From Oleisolibacter albus (GTDB taxonomy: Bacteria > Pseudomonadota > Alphaproteobacteria > Azospirillales > Azospirillaceae): 64,000 bases of DNA. The stretch spans positions 62,001-126,000 of the forward strand of contig NZ_QGNJ01000008.1 of the NCBI RefSeq assembly GCF_003336875.1, written 5' to 3'. This document shows, piece after piece, positions 36,441 to 44,359 of this stretch. The notes beneath the pieces were generated by a model. The model was not told the origin of the DNA. It made no database searches and saw nothing but the letters and a program-made list of their open reading frames with translations. Numbering within the stretch: position 1 is the stretch's first letter; every line of letters begins with the position of its first letter. Both the position numbers and the translations under genes were made by a program.

Positions 36441-37691
36441 CTACCGGGTCGGCTGCCGTCCGGCCACGGCGGTCAGCGGAGCGAGGACGATGCCGCGGTC
36501 GCGCAGCCCCACCGTCCAGGCGGCGACCCGTTCGATCGACACGGGGTTCTGCGCCTCGATGAAACCGACCGCGATCCCGTTGGCCTTGGCCAACCGTTCC
36601 AGCTCCGCCAGCTGGGCTTCGATGGCCTGCGGGCTGGCCACCCGGTCGATCTGCACATCGCTGACGGCGCGCGGCATCTGCACCTGGTCCGCCACGCGCG
36701 TGGCAAAGCTCTCGCGCACCTGCCACAGATCGAAGAACATCAGCCCGCGGCGCTTCACCTGGGCCAGGGTCGCCTCGACACTCTCGCGCCGGGTCAGGAA
36801 CTTGGTGCCGCTGTCCGTCTTGGCCGTCAGCCCCACATAGCCGGTGGCCTTGGCCATCACATCCTCGAGACGCCGGACATTCTCCTCGTCGCTCAAGGCC
36901 GTCAGCAGGGCACCCGGCCCCGGATCGTTGCGGGGAAAGCCCAGCGGCTCCATCGGCACGGCCAGCAGGACCTCATGGCCGTCCCGGCGGGACCGGTCGA
37001 TCATGTCCTGCAGACCGGCCACCTGCGGCACGAAGCTGAAGGTCACCACGCCGGGCAGCCGGTCGAGCGCGGATTCGGTCTGGGCGATGGACTGGCCCAT
37101 ACCGGTCACCACCAGGGCGATCCGCGGACGCGGATCATTCTGCGGGAAGGGGCGCGCATAATATTGCCAGGGTGCCAGCCCGTCGGGGCCGATCTTCGGC
37201 AGGAAACCGGCCCTTCCGCGTTCCAGCAGGGCTTCGTTCCGGGATGGCGACAGTTCCACATCCATATCGACGGGATCGACGGGATCGACGGGATCGACGG
37301 CCACCTCCGCCGCCGGCACCGGATCGGGAAAGCGTTTGCTGCCATCGGGCAGCAGAATGTCGGCGGTGGCCCGGGGTTGCTCCGCCGCCACGCGGCGGGA
37401 GGCCGTGTCGTCGGCGCCCCCGACCAGCCAGCCGGCCACGGCGGCAAGGCCGGCGACCAGGACAAGGCTGGTGACCAGGAAGCCCGTCGGCCGCGGGGGG
37501 CGGGGGCCACCACCGCCATCCGCGGTCGGACGGCGCCAGCGCGCCAACAGGCCGGGCCGCGCCTCCGACCGGGCCGAGGCCGGGTGCTCGACGCCGAAGC
37601 GGGCCGCCAGAATAGCCGCCGAGGGCGGCCCTTCCGACGGGGGAAGGGCTTCGGCCTCAACCGGCTTCCTGCGCAGGGACAAGCGGGCCAC
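36441..37691 (-). CDS. divergent polysaccharide deacetylase family protein
   Basis: A 416-residue protein of the YibQ-type divergent polysaccharide deacetylase family. The cytoplasmic N-terminus is Pro/Arg-rich, a membrane helix lies at about residues 70-90, and the periplasmic domain starts near 185 (PRIALVVTGMGQS). Family-like segments include TFSFVPQVAGLQDMIDRSRRDGHEVLLAVPMEP and IDRVASPQAIEAQLAELERLA. The linker contains VDPVDPVDPVD, encoded by a 9-bp tandem repeat. It lies 14 nt after ctpA in the minus-strand envC-ctpA-deacetylase operon, so a role in peptidoglycan or envelope turnover is inferred. Confidence 0.9.
   Translation of the reverse strand: MARLSLRRKPVEAEALPPSEGPPSAAILAARFGVEHPASARSEARPGLLARWRRPTADGGGGPRPPRPTGFLVTSLVLVAGLAAVAGWLVGGADDTASRRVAAEQPRATADILLPDGSKRFPDPVPAAEVAVDPVDPVDPVDMDVELSPSRNEALLERGRAGFLPKIGPDGLAPWQYYARPFPQNDPRPRIALVVTGMGQSIAQTESALDRLPGVVTFSFVPQVAGLQDMIDRSRRDGHEVLLAVPMEPLGFPRNDPGPGALLTALSDEENVRRLEDVMAKATGYVGLTAKTDSGTKFLTRRESVEATLAQVKRRGLMFFDLWQVRESFATRVADQVQMPRAVSDVQIDRVASPQAIEAQLAELERLAKANGIAVGFIEAQNPVSIERVAAWTVGLRDRGIVLAPLTAVAGRQPTR
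37266..37300. repeat. 9-bp tandem repeat inside the deacetylase gene
   Basis: ATCGACGGG is repeated 3.9 times with no mismatches. Being a multiple of three it adds or removes Val-Asp-Pro units (minus strand) without shifting the frame, so linker length may vary between strains. Confidence 0.85.
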
Positions 37692-37705
37692 GATGCCTCA
37701 GCCCG

Positions 37706-39121
37706 TCAGTTCACATGCTTGCTGGTGGCGAAAAGCGAGACGCCCCGGAGCAGATCCACGGCGCGGGCCAGCTGGTAATCCACCGGCTGATCGGCACCGG
37801 GGGCCTGGGCCGTCGCCTGACCATCGCCCCCCGTCGGCGGCGCGGCTTCGCTGGTCGGGGTTCCAGGGGCACCGGTGCCCGGCGGCGTGGCCGGTGCGGC
37901 CGGCGGCTGCGCTCCCGGCTGCGGCGCCGGCTGCTGCTGGCGCTTGGCCGCGTCGGGATCGGTGTTGCGCAGGGAATGCGGCAGGTCGGCCTCGCGCCGG
38001 CGCATGCCCTGGGCGATCTCCTCCACCCGGGCCGGCTGCACCTCGATGTCGGGCGAAATGCCCAACTGCTGGATCGAGCGGCCGCTGGGCGTGTAGTAGC
38101 GCGCCGTCGTCAGCCGCATGGCACCGGCCTGCCCCTGCAACGGGATGATGGTCTGGACCGATCCCTTGCCGAAGCTCTGGGTCCCCATGATGATGGCCCG
38201 CTTATGGTCCTGCAGCGCACCGGCCACGATCTCCGAGGCCGAGGCCGAGCCGCCATTGATCAGCACCACCACCGGCAGGCCACCGGTCATGTCGCCGGGC
38301 TTGGCGTTGTAGCGCTCGCTCTTGTTGGGGTCGCGGCCACGGGTCGAGACCACCTCGCCCTTGTCCAGGAAGGTATCGGACACGGAGATGGCCTGATCCA
38401 GCAGGCCGCCCGGATTGTTGCGCAGGTCCAGCACATAACCGGCCAGCTTGTCGCCGACCTTCTCCTTGATGGCCTTGATGGCCTTTTCCAGCCCCGGCTG
38501 GGTCTGCTCGTTGAAGCTGGAGACACGGATATAGCCGATATTCTCCGCCTCCACACGATAGCGGACCGACTGCACCTTGATCACGGCGCGGGTCAGCGTC
38601 AGCTGGATCGGGTCGGGCGACTGGCCGCGGCGGATGGTCAGCTTGATGTCGCTGCCCACGGGGCCGCGCATCTTCTCCACCGCCTCGTTCAGCGACAGGC
38701 CGACGATCGGTTCATCGTTGAGGTGGGTGATGTAGTCGCCGGGCTGCACCCCGGCCCGGAAGGCCGGCGTGTCGTCCATGGGGGAGATGACCTTGACCAC
38801 CCCGCTCTCGCTGGTGACCTCGATGCCCAGGCCGCCGAACTCGCCGCGGGTCTGCACCCGCATATCCTCGAAGTTCTTCTTGTTGAGGAAGCTGGAATGC
38901 GGGTCCAGCGAGGTCAGCATGCCGTCGATGGCCGCCTCGATCAGCTGCTCGTCGGAAACCTCCTCCACATATTCGGAGCGCACCCGCTCGAACACATCGG
39001 CGAACAGGTCCAGCTGCTTGTAGGTGTCCGCCTTGACCGGGGTCTTGTTCTGCGCCTCGGCGCAGGCCGGCACCATCATCAGCAGAGCCGCTGCGGCCAC
39101 CGTGGAGAAAAGCTTCGTCAT
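37706..39121 (-). CDS. ctpA: S41-family carboxy-terminal processing protease
   Basis: A periplasmic tail-specific protease of 471 residues. It has a signal peptide (MTKLFSTVAAAALLMMVPACAEA), a PDZ domain (about residues 65-150), and the Ser/Lys dyad in GGSASASEIVAGAL and FGKGSVQTI. A long Pro/Ala/Gln-rich stretch precedes the C-terminus. CtpA enzymes degrade peptidoglycan hydrolases or their activators, which fits its position 1 nt after envC. ATG 39121 begins the signal peptide; the frame extends upstream into envC without family features. Confidence 0.95.
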   Translation of the reverse strand: MTKLFSTVAAAALLMMVPACAEAQNKTPVKADTYKQLDLFADVFERVRSEYVEEVSDEQLIEAAIDGMLTSLDPHSSFLNKKNFEDMRVQTRGEFGGLGIEVTSESGVVKVISPMDDTPAFRAGVQPGDYITHLNDEPIVGLSLNEAVEKMRGPVGSDIKLTIRRGQSPDPIQLTLTRAVIKVQSVRYRVEAENIGYIRVSSFNEQTQPGLEKAIKAIKEKVGDKLAGYVLDLRNNPGGLLDQAISVSDTFLDKGEVVSTRGRDPNKSERYNAKPGDMTGGLPVVVLINGGSASASEIVAGALQDHKRAIIMGTQSFGKGSVQTIIPLQGQAGAMRLTTARYYTPSGRSIQQLGISPDIEVQPARVEEIAQGMRRREADLPHSLRNTDPDAAKRQQQPAPQPGAQPPAAPATPPGTGAPGTPTSEAAPPTGGDGQATAQAPGADQPVDYQLARAVDLLRGVSLFATSKHVN

Positions 39122-39122
39122 G

Positions 39123-40382
39123 TCACCCTTGTCCTTTGCCGTCGGAAGCCGCGAGGCCGCGCAGGGGGTTGATCGGCTGCCCCCCCCGGCGAAGTTCGAA
39201 ATACAATGTCGGACGGCCATCACCCGCCATGGTGCCCACAGGCTCGCCGGTCAGCACCCTCTGGCCGACACCGGCGTCGATCTTTCCCAATCCGGCCAGC
39301 AGGGAATGATATCCATGGCCGTGATCCAGGATCAAGATGAGCCCATAGCCCTTGAACGGGCCGGCAAACATCACCGATCCCTCATAGGGCGCCACCACGG
39401 CGCTGCCGGCCCGCCCGGTCAGCGTGACGCCCCGGCTGGTGGTGCCGAGACTATCCTGCTCGCCATAGCGGGTCTGCACCTCACCGCCGACGGGCAGCAC
39501 CATGCCGCCCAAATCTGACTTTCCCGGGGCGCGGCCGAGCTGTGCCACCTTCTGCTTGGCCCGCTGTTCGCGTTCCGCCTCGGCCGCCGCCCGCTTGGCC
39601 GCCTCGGCGGCCTGCCGCCGGGCCTCGGCGGCGCGGCGCTCGGCCTCCAGCTTTTCCAGCAGATCCTTGAGATCGGCCGCCTGGGTCGCCAGGGCGGCCA
39701 CGCGCTGGACCACCTGCTGCCGCTCGGCGTCGGTGGCGTTCAACAGCGCCTCGCGCTTGGCGGCCAGACGCTGCATCTCCGCCTGCCGGGCTGCCAGGGC
39801 TTTCGCCGCCACTTCCGTGCGTCGGCGCTGGGCCGCCAGCTTCTCCCGTGCGGCCGCCAGCCCGGCCAGCTCGGCGGACAGGGCATCGGCCCGCGCCTTC
39901 AGCTCCGGCACCGCCGCCCGCAGCAGCAAGGCACTCTTCACCGTATCGGCGGGCGCACCGGGCCGGGCGATCAACGCCTCGGGCGGGACCCGCGACAAGC
40001 GCTGCAGCGCACCCAGCAGCTCGGCCAAGGCCGCCCGGTCGGCCTCGATGCGGGCGCTGCGCTGCTGCTCATCCCGGGCAAGGCCATCCAGCGCCTGTTC
40101 CAGCCGGGCCAGATCCTCTTCCTGGCGCCGCGACTCCTCCGCGGACTGGATCAGCTTGGCGCGCAGATCCGCCAGCTCCTTCTCCAGCGCCTCGGCACGG
40201 GCGTCCAGTTCCTGCTGCCGGGCCTGCCCGGCCTTCAGATCCTTCTGCACGCTGTCCAGCTGCCGGGCCGGGTCGTCCTTGGCCGCGACGGCCGCGCCGC
40301 CACTTCCGAGCAGCAGCATCAGCACCAGGGCTGGCACTGCGGTCACGGCCGGGGCCGGTATCGGCGGACGAGATGAAACCAT
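39123..40382 (-). CDS. envC: murein hydrolase activator EnvC
   Basis: A 419-residue periplasmic protein with an N-terminal signal segment, a very long Ala/Arg/Glu-rich coiled coil (about residues 35-280) and a C-terminal LytM domain. The LytM zinc ligands are lost: the HxH motif reads YFELR, as expected for an activator of amidases rather than an enzyme. It heads the minus-strand envC-ctpA-deacetylase operon. The order within the block is as in related bacteria, but its orientation relative to rlmH is reversed. Confidence 0.93.
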   Translation of the reverse strand: MVSSRPPIPAPAVTAVPALVLMLLLGSGGAAVAAKDDPARQLDSVQKDLKAGQARQQELDARAEALEKELADLRAKLIQSAEESRRQEEDLARLEQALDGLARDEQQRSARIEADRAALAELLGALQRLSRVPPEALIARPGAPADTVKSALLLRAAVPELKARADALSAELAGLAAAREKLAAQRRRTEVAAKALAARQAEMQRLAAKREALLNATDAERQQVVQRVAALATQAADLKDLLEKLEAERRAAEARRQAAEAAKRAAAEAEREQRAKQKVAQLGRAPGKSDLGGMVLPVGGEVQTRYGEQDSLGTTSRGVTLTGRAGSAVVAPYEGSVMFAGPFKGYGLILILDHGHGYHSLLAGLGKIDAGVGQRVLTGEPVGTMAGDGRPTLYFELRRGGQPINPLRGLAASDGKGQG

Positions 40383-40680
40383 CAGCGGACAGGGACCTGG
40401 TCACTCCGGCGGGGCCATGCTGCGGCCGCCACATATGCATCGACGGGGCGGCATACTAGGGGCACACCACGCCCGCGTCGATGCCTAGCAGCGGATATGT
40501 GCCGCCCCCGGCCCACGAATGTCCCAATCGGTTCGGATCGCAGGCACCACCGGATCGGGCGGGCGGCGGGTGGGGCGTGGCCGATCCTGTCGCCGCATCC
40601 GCCGCCTTCAGCCGTTTCGGCTGCGGCCCTTTGCCATGCTGGACTGAAGACAGATACGGACGCAGGCAGGGAGGCCGCCC
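40383..40680. promoter_or_regulatory. divergent promoter region of envC and rocD with a large inverted repeat
   Basis: CACATAT directly followed by GCATCGACG (40430-40445) can pair with CGTCGATGC (40476-40484) and, after ten unpaired bases, ATATGTG (40495-40501). This gives a 16-bp bulged cruciform or hairpin. AGGGAGG stands 6 nt before the rocD ATG. I could not assign -35/-10 boxes. Confidence 0.45.
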
Positions 40681-41934
40681 ATGGACATGCGCGCAACGAC
40701 CGCAGCCGATGCCATCGCCGTCGAGGAGCGCTGGTGCGCCCGCAATTACAAGCCCCTGCCGGTGGTGATCTCCCGCGCCAAGGGCGTCTGGCTCTGGGAC
40801 ACGGACGGGCGGCGTTATCTCGACATGATGTCGGCCTATTCCGCCGTGAACACCGGCCATGGCCATCCCCGCATCCTGGCGGCGCTGCAACGGCAGGCGG
40901 AACAGGTGGCCGTCGTCTCCCGCGCCTTCCACACCGACCGGCTCGGCCCGTTCCTGGCCCGCCTGTGCGACCTGACCGGGCTTGATGGCGCCTGCCCCAT
41001 GAACACCGGCGCCGAAGCTGTCGAGACCGCCATCAAGGCCGCCCGCCGCTGGGCCGGCACGGTCAAGGGCGTCGCCCGCGATCAGGCCGAGATCATCGTC
41101 GCCCACGGCAACTTCCACGGCCGCACCACCACCATCGTCGGCTTCTCCAGCGAGGCGGAGTACCGGGACGGCTTCGGCCCCTTCGCCCCCGGCTTCTGCC
41201 TGGTGCCCTATGGCGACGCGGACGCACTGGCCGCCGCCATCACCCCGAACACCGCCGCCGTGCTGCTGGAGCCGATCCAGGGCGAGGCCGGGATCGTGGT
41301 GCCGCCGGCCGGCTATCTCGCCGCCGTGCGCCGGCTCTGCGACCAGAACAATGTGCTGATGATCCTGGACGAGATCCAGTCGGGCCTGGGCCGCACCGGA
41401 CGCTGGTTCGCCCACCAGCATGAGGGGGTGAAGCCCGACGGCCTCTGCCTGGGCAAGGCCCTGGGCGGCGGCGTGCTGCCGGTGTCGGCCTTCGTCGCCC
41501 GCCGCGATGTCATCGGCGTGTTCAAGCCCGGCAACCATGGCAGCACCTTCGGCGGCAATCCGCTGGCCGCCGCCGTCGGGCTGGAGGCGCTGATCGTGAT
41601 CGAAGAGGAAGGGCTGGTGCAGCGCTCGGCCGAGCTGGGCGAGCATCTGCGGCGGCGGCTGCACGCGCTCTCCTCACCGCTGATCCGGGATGTGCGGGGC
41701 AAGGGGCTGTGGCTGGGCCTGGAGATCGACCCGGCCCGTGTGTCCGCCCGCGCCGTCTGCGAGGACCTGATGCGCCGGGGTGTCCTGAGCAAGGAAACCC
41801 ACGAAACGGTGATCCGTCTGGCCCCGCCCCTGGTCATCACCCGGGAGGAGCTGGACTGGGCCGTCGACCGTCTGGCGGAAAGCCTTGACGCCCTGGCCAC
41901 CTCCCCCTCCGCGTCCGTGCCGGCGCCGGCCTGA
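40681..41934 (+). CDS. rocD: ornithine aminotransferase
   Basis: PLP-dependent enzyme converting ornithine and 2-oxoglutarate to glutamate semialdehyde and glutamate, linking arginine breakdown to proline and glutamate. The 417-residue class III aminotransferase shows MNTGAEAVETAIKAAR, LLEPIQGEAGIVVP, ILDEIQSGLGRTG and the Schiff-base lysine K259 in LCLGKALGGG. It lies in a run with a guanidine-modifying enzyme and an Lrp regulator, which supports arginine/ornithine catabolism. Confidence 0.94.
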   Translation: MDMRATTAADAIAVEERWCARNYKPLPVVISRAKGVWLWDTDGRRYLDMMSAYSAVNTGHGHPRILAALQRQAEQVAVVSRAFHTDRLGPFLARLCDLTGLDGACPMNTGAEAVETAIKAARRWAGTVKGVARDQAEIIVAHGNFHGRTTTIVGFSSEAEYRDGFGPFAPGFCLVPYGDADALAAAITPNTAAVLLEPIQGEAGIVVPPAGYLAAVRRLCDQNNVLMILDEIQSGLGRTGRWFAHQHEGVKPDGLCLGKALGGGVLPVSAFVARRDVIGVFKPGNHGSTFGGNPLAAAVGLEALIVIEEEGLVQRSAELGEHLRRRLHALSSPLIRDVRGKGLWLGLEIDPARVSARAVCEDLMRRGVLSKETHETVIRLAPPLVITREELDWAVDRLAESLDALATSPSASVPAPA

Positions 41935-42000
41935 CCCGCCTGCCGGCAGACCCGCATCCGCCCTTTCCCAACCGCCCTGGCAGCCAAGAGGCAGACTTCC

Positions 42001-42933
42001 ATGCAGGACCACCGGCCGGCCACCCCGCGCGCCCGCATCCTGATGTGCGCCCCGGAGCATTTCGAGGTCAGGTACAGCATCAATCCCTGGATGCACCCGG
42101 ACCAGTGGTCGTCCCGGCGCGACGAGCTGACCGGCCGCTCCCGCGACGGCTGGTCCATGCTGCGCCACACGCTGGAGCGGCTGGGGGCCGCCATCGAGCT
42201 GGTGCCGCCCCAGCCGGCCCTGCCCGACATGGTGTTCACCGCCAACGCCGCCGTGGCGCTGGACGGGACCGTGCTGGTGGCCAGCTTCCGCCATGCCGAG
42301 CGCCAGGGCGAAACCGCCCATTTCCGCCGGGCCTTCGAGCAGCTGGCGGCCCGCGGGCTGGTGCGGCAGGTGGTGGACATGCCCCCCGGCCTCTGCCTGG
42401 AAGGCGCCGGCGACTGTGTGCATGACCGCGGGCGGGAGATGTTCTTCCTCGGCCACGGCTTCCGCTCGGACAAGGCGGCGGCGCCGCTGGTGGCGGAGCT
42501 GTTCGGCGAGGCGGTGGTGCCGCTGGAGCTGGTGGATGCCCGCTTCTACCATATGGACACCTGCCTGAACCCGCTGGCCGGCGGCGAGGTGATGTGGGTG
42601 CCCTGCGCCTTTTCCGCCCAGGGCCAGGGCCAATTGCGGGAGATCGTCGGCACCGACCGGCTGATCGAGGTGCCGATGGAGGATGCGGCCAAGCTGGCCT
42701 GCAACTCCGTCAACCTGGACCGCGACATCGTGCTGGCCGAGGCCTCGTCCCGGCTGAAATCCATGCTGGCCGAACGCGGCTATCAGGTCCATGAGGTGCC
42801 GATCCGCAGTTTCGGCCTGTCCGGCGGCTCCGCCTGGTGCCTGGTGCTGCGGCTGGACCGCCCGTCGCTGCGGGGCACTGCCACCGCCCTTCTGGGAGCA
42901 GAGGCCGGATCGCTGGCAGCCGCCGGGGACTGA
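42001..42933 (+). CDS. amidinotransferase-fold guanidine hydrolase (arginine dihydrolase/DDAH-like)
   Basis: A 310-residue pentein-fold enzyme. The catalytic triad regions are visible: EGAGDC (acidic residues), H184 in YHMDTC, and the nucleophile C280 in GGSAWC. MVFTANAA is the substrate-binding start. Enzymes of this family hydrolyse arginine or methylarginines. Next to rocD it most likely supplies ornithine (arginine dihydrolase) or citrulline from a methylated arginine. I cannot choose between these from sequence. It starts 66 nt after rocD, so co-transcription is likely. Confidence 0.85.
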   Translation: MQDHRPATPRARILMCAPEHFEVRYSINPWMHPDQWSSRRDELTGRSRDGWSMLRHTLERLGAAIELVPPQPALPDMVFTANAAVALDGTVLVASFRHAERQGETAHFRRAFEQLAARGLVRQVVDMPPGLCLEGAGDCVHDRGREMFFLGHGFRSDKAAAPLVAELFGEAVVPLELVDARFYHMDTCLNPLAGGEVMWVPCAFSAQGQGQLREIVGTDRLIEVPMEDAAKLACNSVNLDRDIVLAEASSRLKSMLAERGYQVHEVPIRSFGLSGGSAWCLVLRLDRPSLRGTATALLGAEAGSLAAAGD

Positions 42934-42977
42934 GGCGCCGTCTGGTGGCCGGCCGGCGTTCGGGGTATACAGCCCGC

Positions 42978-43460
42978 ATGCGCCGCAAGCTCGACCAGAT
43001 CGATATCCGCATCCTGCGCGAACTCCAGGCCGATGGCCGCATCACCAACCAGGCCCTGTCGGAGCGGGTGGGGCTGTCCCCCCGCCCCTGCCTGGACCGG
43101 GTGCGCCGGCTGGAGCGGGAGGGGCTGATCCAGCGCTACCAGGCGGTGCTGGATCTGCGGCGGCTGCAATCCTGTGTCGTCGTCCTGGCCCAGATCAGCC
43201 TGGAGCGCCACGGCCGCGAAGCCCGCCTGCTGTTCGAGCGCGCCCTGCGCGGGACGCCGGAAGTCGTCGAGTGTTTCGAGGTCAGCGGCGAATACGACTA
43301 CATCGCCAAGCTGGTCTGCCCGGACATTGCCGCCTATCAGGCCCTGACCCAGGGCTGGATCGACGAGGTGCAGCTGGGTGTCAGCCGTGTCACCAGCAAC
43401 ATCGTGCTGCGTCCGGTGCGCGACACCGGCCCGCTGCCGATCTTCGACTCCCCGCCCTGA
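42978..43460 (+). CDS. Lrp/AsnC-family transcriptional regulator
   Basis: A 160-residue regulator with an N-terminal helix-turn-helix (LDQIDIRILRELQADGRITNQALSERVGLSPRPCLDRVRRLE) and a C-terminal RAM ligand-binding domain (EVVECFEVSGEYDYIAKLVCPD). It starts 44 nt after the guanidine hydrolase and probably controls rocD and that gene in response to arginine or ornithine. ATG 42978 begins the family sequence. A TATACA box lies just upstream, so it may also have its own promoter. Confidence 0.93.
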   Translation: MRRKLDQIDIRILRELQADGRITNQALSERVGLSPRPCLDRVRRLEREGLIQRYQAVLDLRRLQSCVVVLAQISLERHGREARLLFERALRGTPEVVECFEVSGEYDYIAKLVCPDIAAYQALTQGWIDEVQLGVSRVTSNIVLRPVRDTGPLPIFDSPP

Positions 43461-43624
43461 CGGCCCGGCGCCAGGCCGACACGCCGATGTGATGGGGCGG
43501 ATGGCTCCATCCCCCCTTCCGCCGGCGGTGCTGCGCTCCCATCTCCCTGCCACGCAACGGCGGCGGCCCCGGCAGGGCCGTCCCGCGATGACGATGTGGC
43601 AGTGAAACCGCAGGAGCCGAAGCA

Positions 43625-44359
43625 ATGGCCAAGACTGTTCTCGTGGTGACCACCTCCCATGCCGACATGGGCACGACCGGACACAGGACCGGCGTCTGGC
43701 TGGAAGAGTTGTCCACGCCCTATTACGCCCTGGTCGATGGCGGCGCCACGGTCACGCTGGTGTCGATCAAGGGCGGCCCCATCCCCTTCGATCCGCGCAG
43801 CGTCCCGGCGGACGCCGGACAGGGACACGGAGACGAGCCGGCCGGACAGCAGGAGGTCCCCGCCTCCGTCCGCCGTTTCCTGGCCGATGAACAGGCCATG
43901 GCGGTGGCACGCAACAGTCCGTCGCTGGACAGCGTGGCCGACCAGACCTTCGATGCCGTGCTGCTGCCGGGTGGACACGGCACCATGTGGGACCTGCCGG
44001 AGAGCACCACCCTGGCCCGGCTGCTGGGCCGCCAGTTCGATGCCGGCCGCGTCGTCGCCGCCGTCTGCCACGGACCGGCCGGCCTGGTCTCGGCCCGCCG
44101 CGCCGACGGCAAGCCCATCGTCGACGGCCGCCGTGTCGCCGGCTTCACCAACAGCGAGGAAGAGGGCGTCGGCCTGACCCGGGTCGTCCCCTTCCTGCTG
44201 GAGGACCGGCTGAAGCAGCTGGGCGGCCGCTACGAAAGCGGACCGGACTGGCAGCCCTTCGCCGTGCGCGACGGTCACCTCATCACCGGCCAGAACCCGC
44301 AATCCTCGGAAAAGGTGGCGGCACTGGTGCTGGAGGCCCTGGCGGACGGCGGTCGGTAA
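43625..44359 (+). CDS. DJ-1/PfpI-family protein (Hsp31/glyoxalase III-like)
   Basis: A 244-residue class I glutamine-amidotransferase-fold protein with the nucleophile elbow AVCHGPAGL and the acidic residue region LLPGGHGTMWDLPES. It resembles stand-alone type 1 glutamine-amidotransferase-domain proteins near Hsp31/YhbO, which act as glyoxalases or deglycases. A Gly/Gln-rich insert (about residues 60-82) interrupts the fold. The gene is alone on its transcript and convergent with the phosphotransferase gene. Confidence 0.9.
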   Translation: MAKTVLVVTTSHADMGTTGHRTGVWLEELSTPYYALVDGGATVTLVSIKGGPIPFDPRSVPADAGQGHGDEPAGQQEVPASVRRFLADEQAMAVARNSPSLDSVADQTFDAVLLPGGHGTMWDLPESTTLARLLGRQFDAGRVVAAVCHGPAGLVSARRADGKPIVDGRRVAGFTNSEEEGVGLTRVVPFLLEDRLKQLGGRYESGPDWQPFAVRDGHLITGQNPQSSEKVAALVLEALADGGR

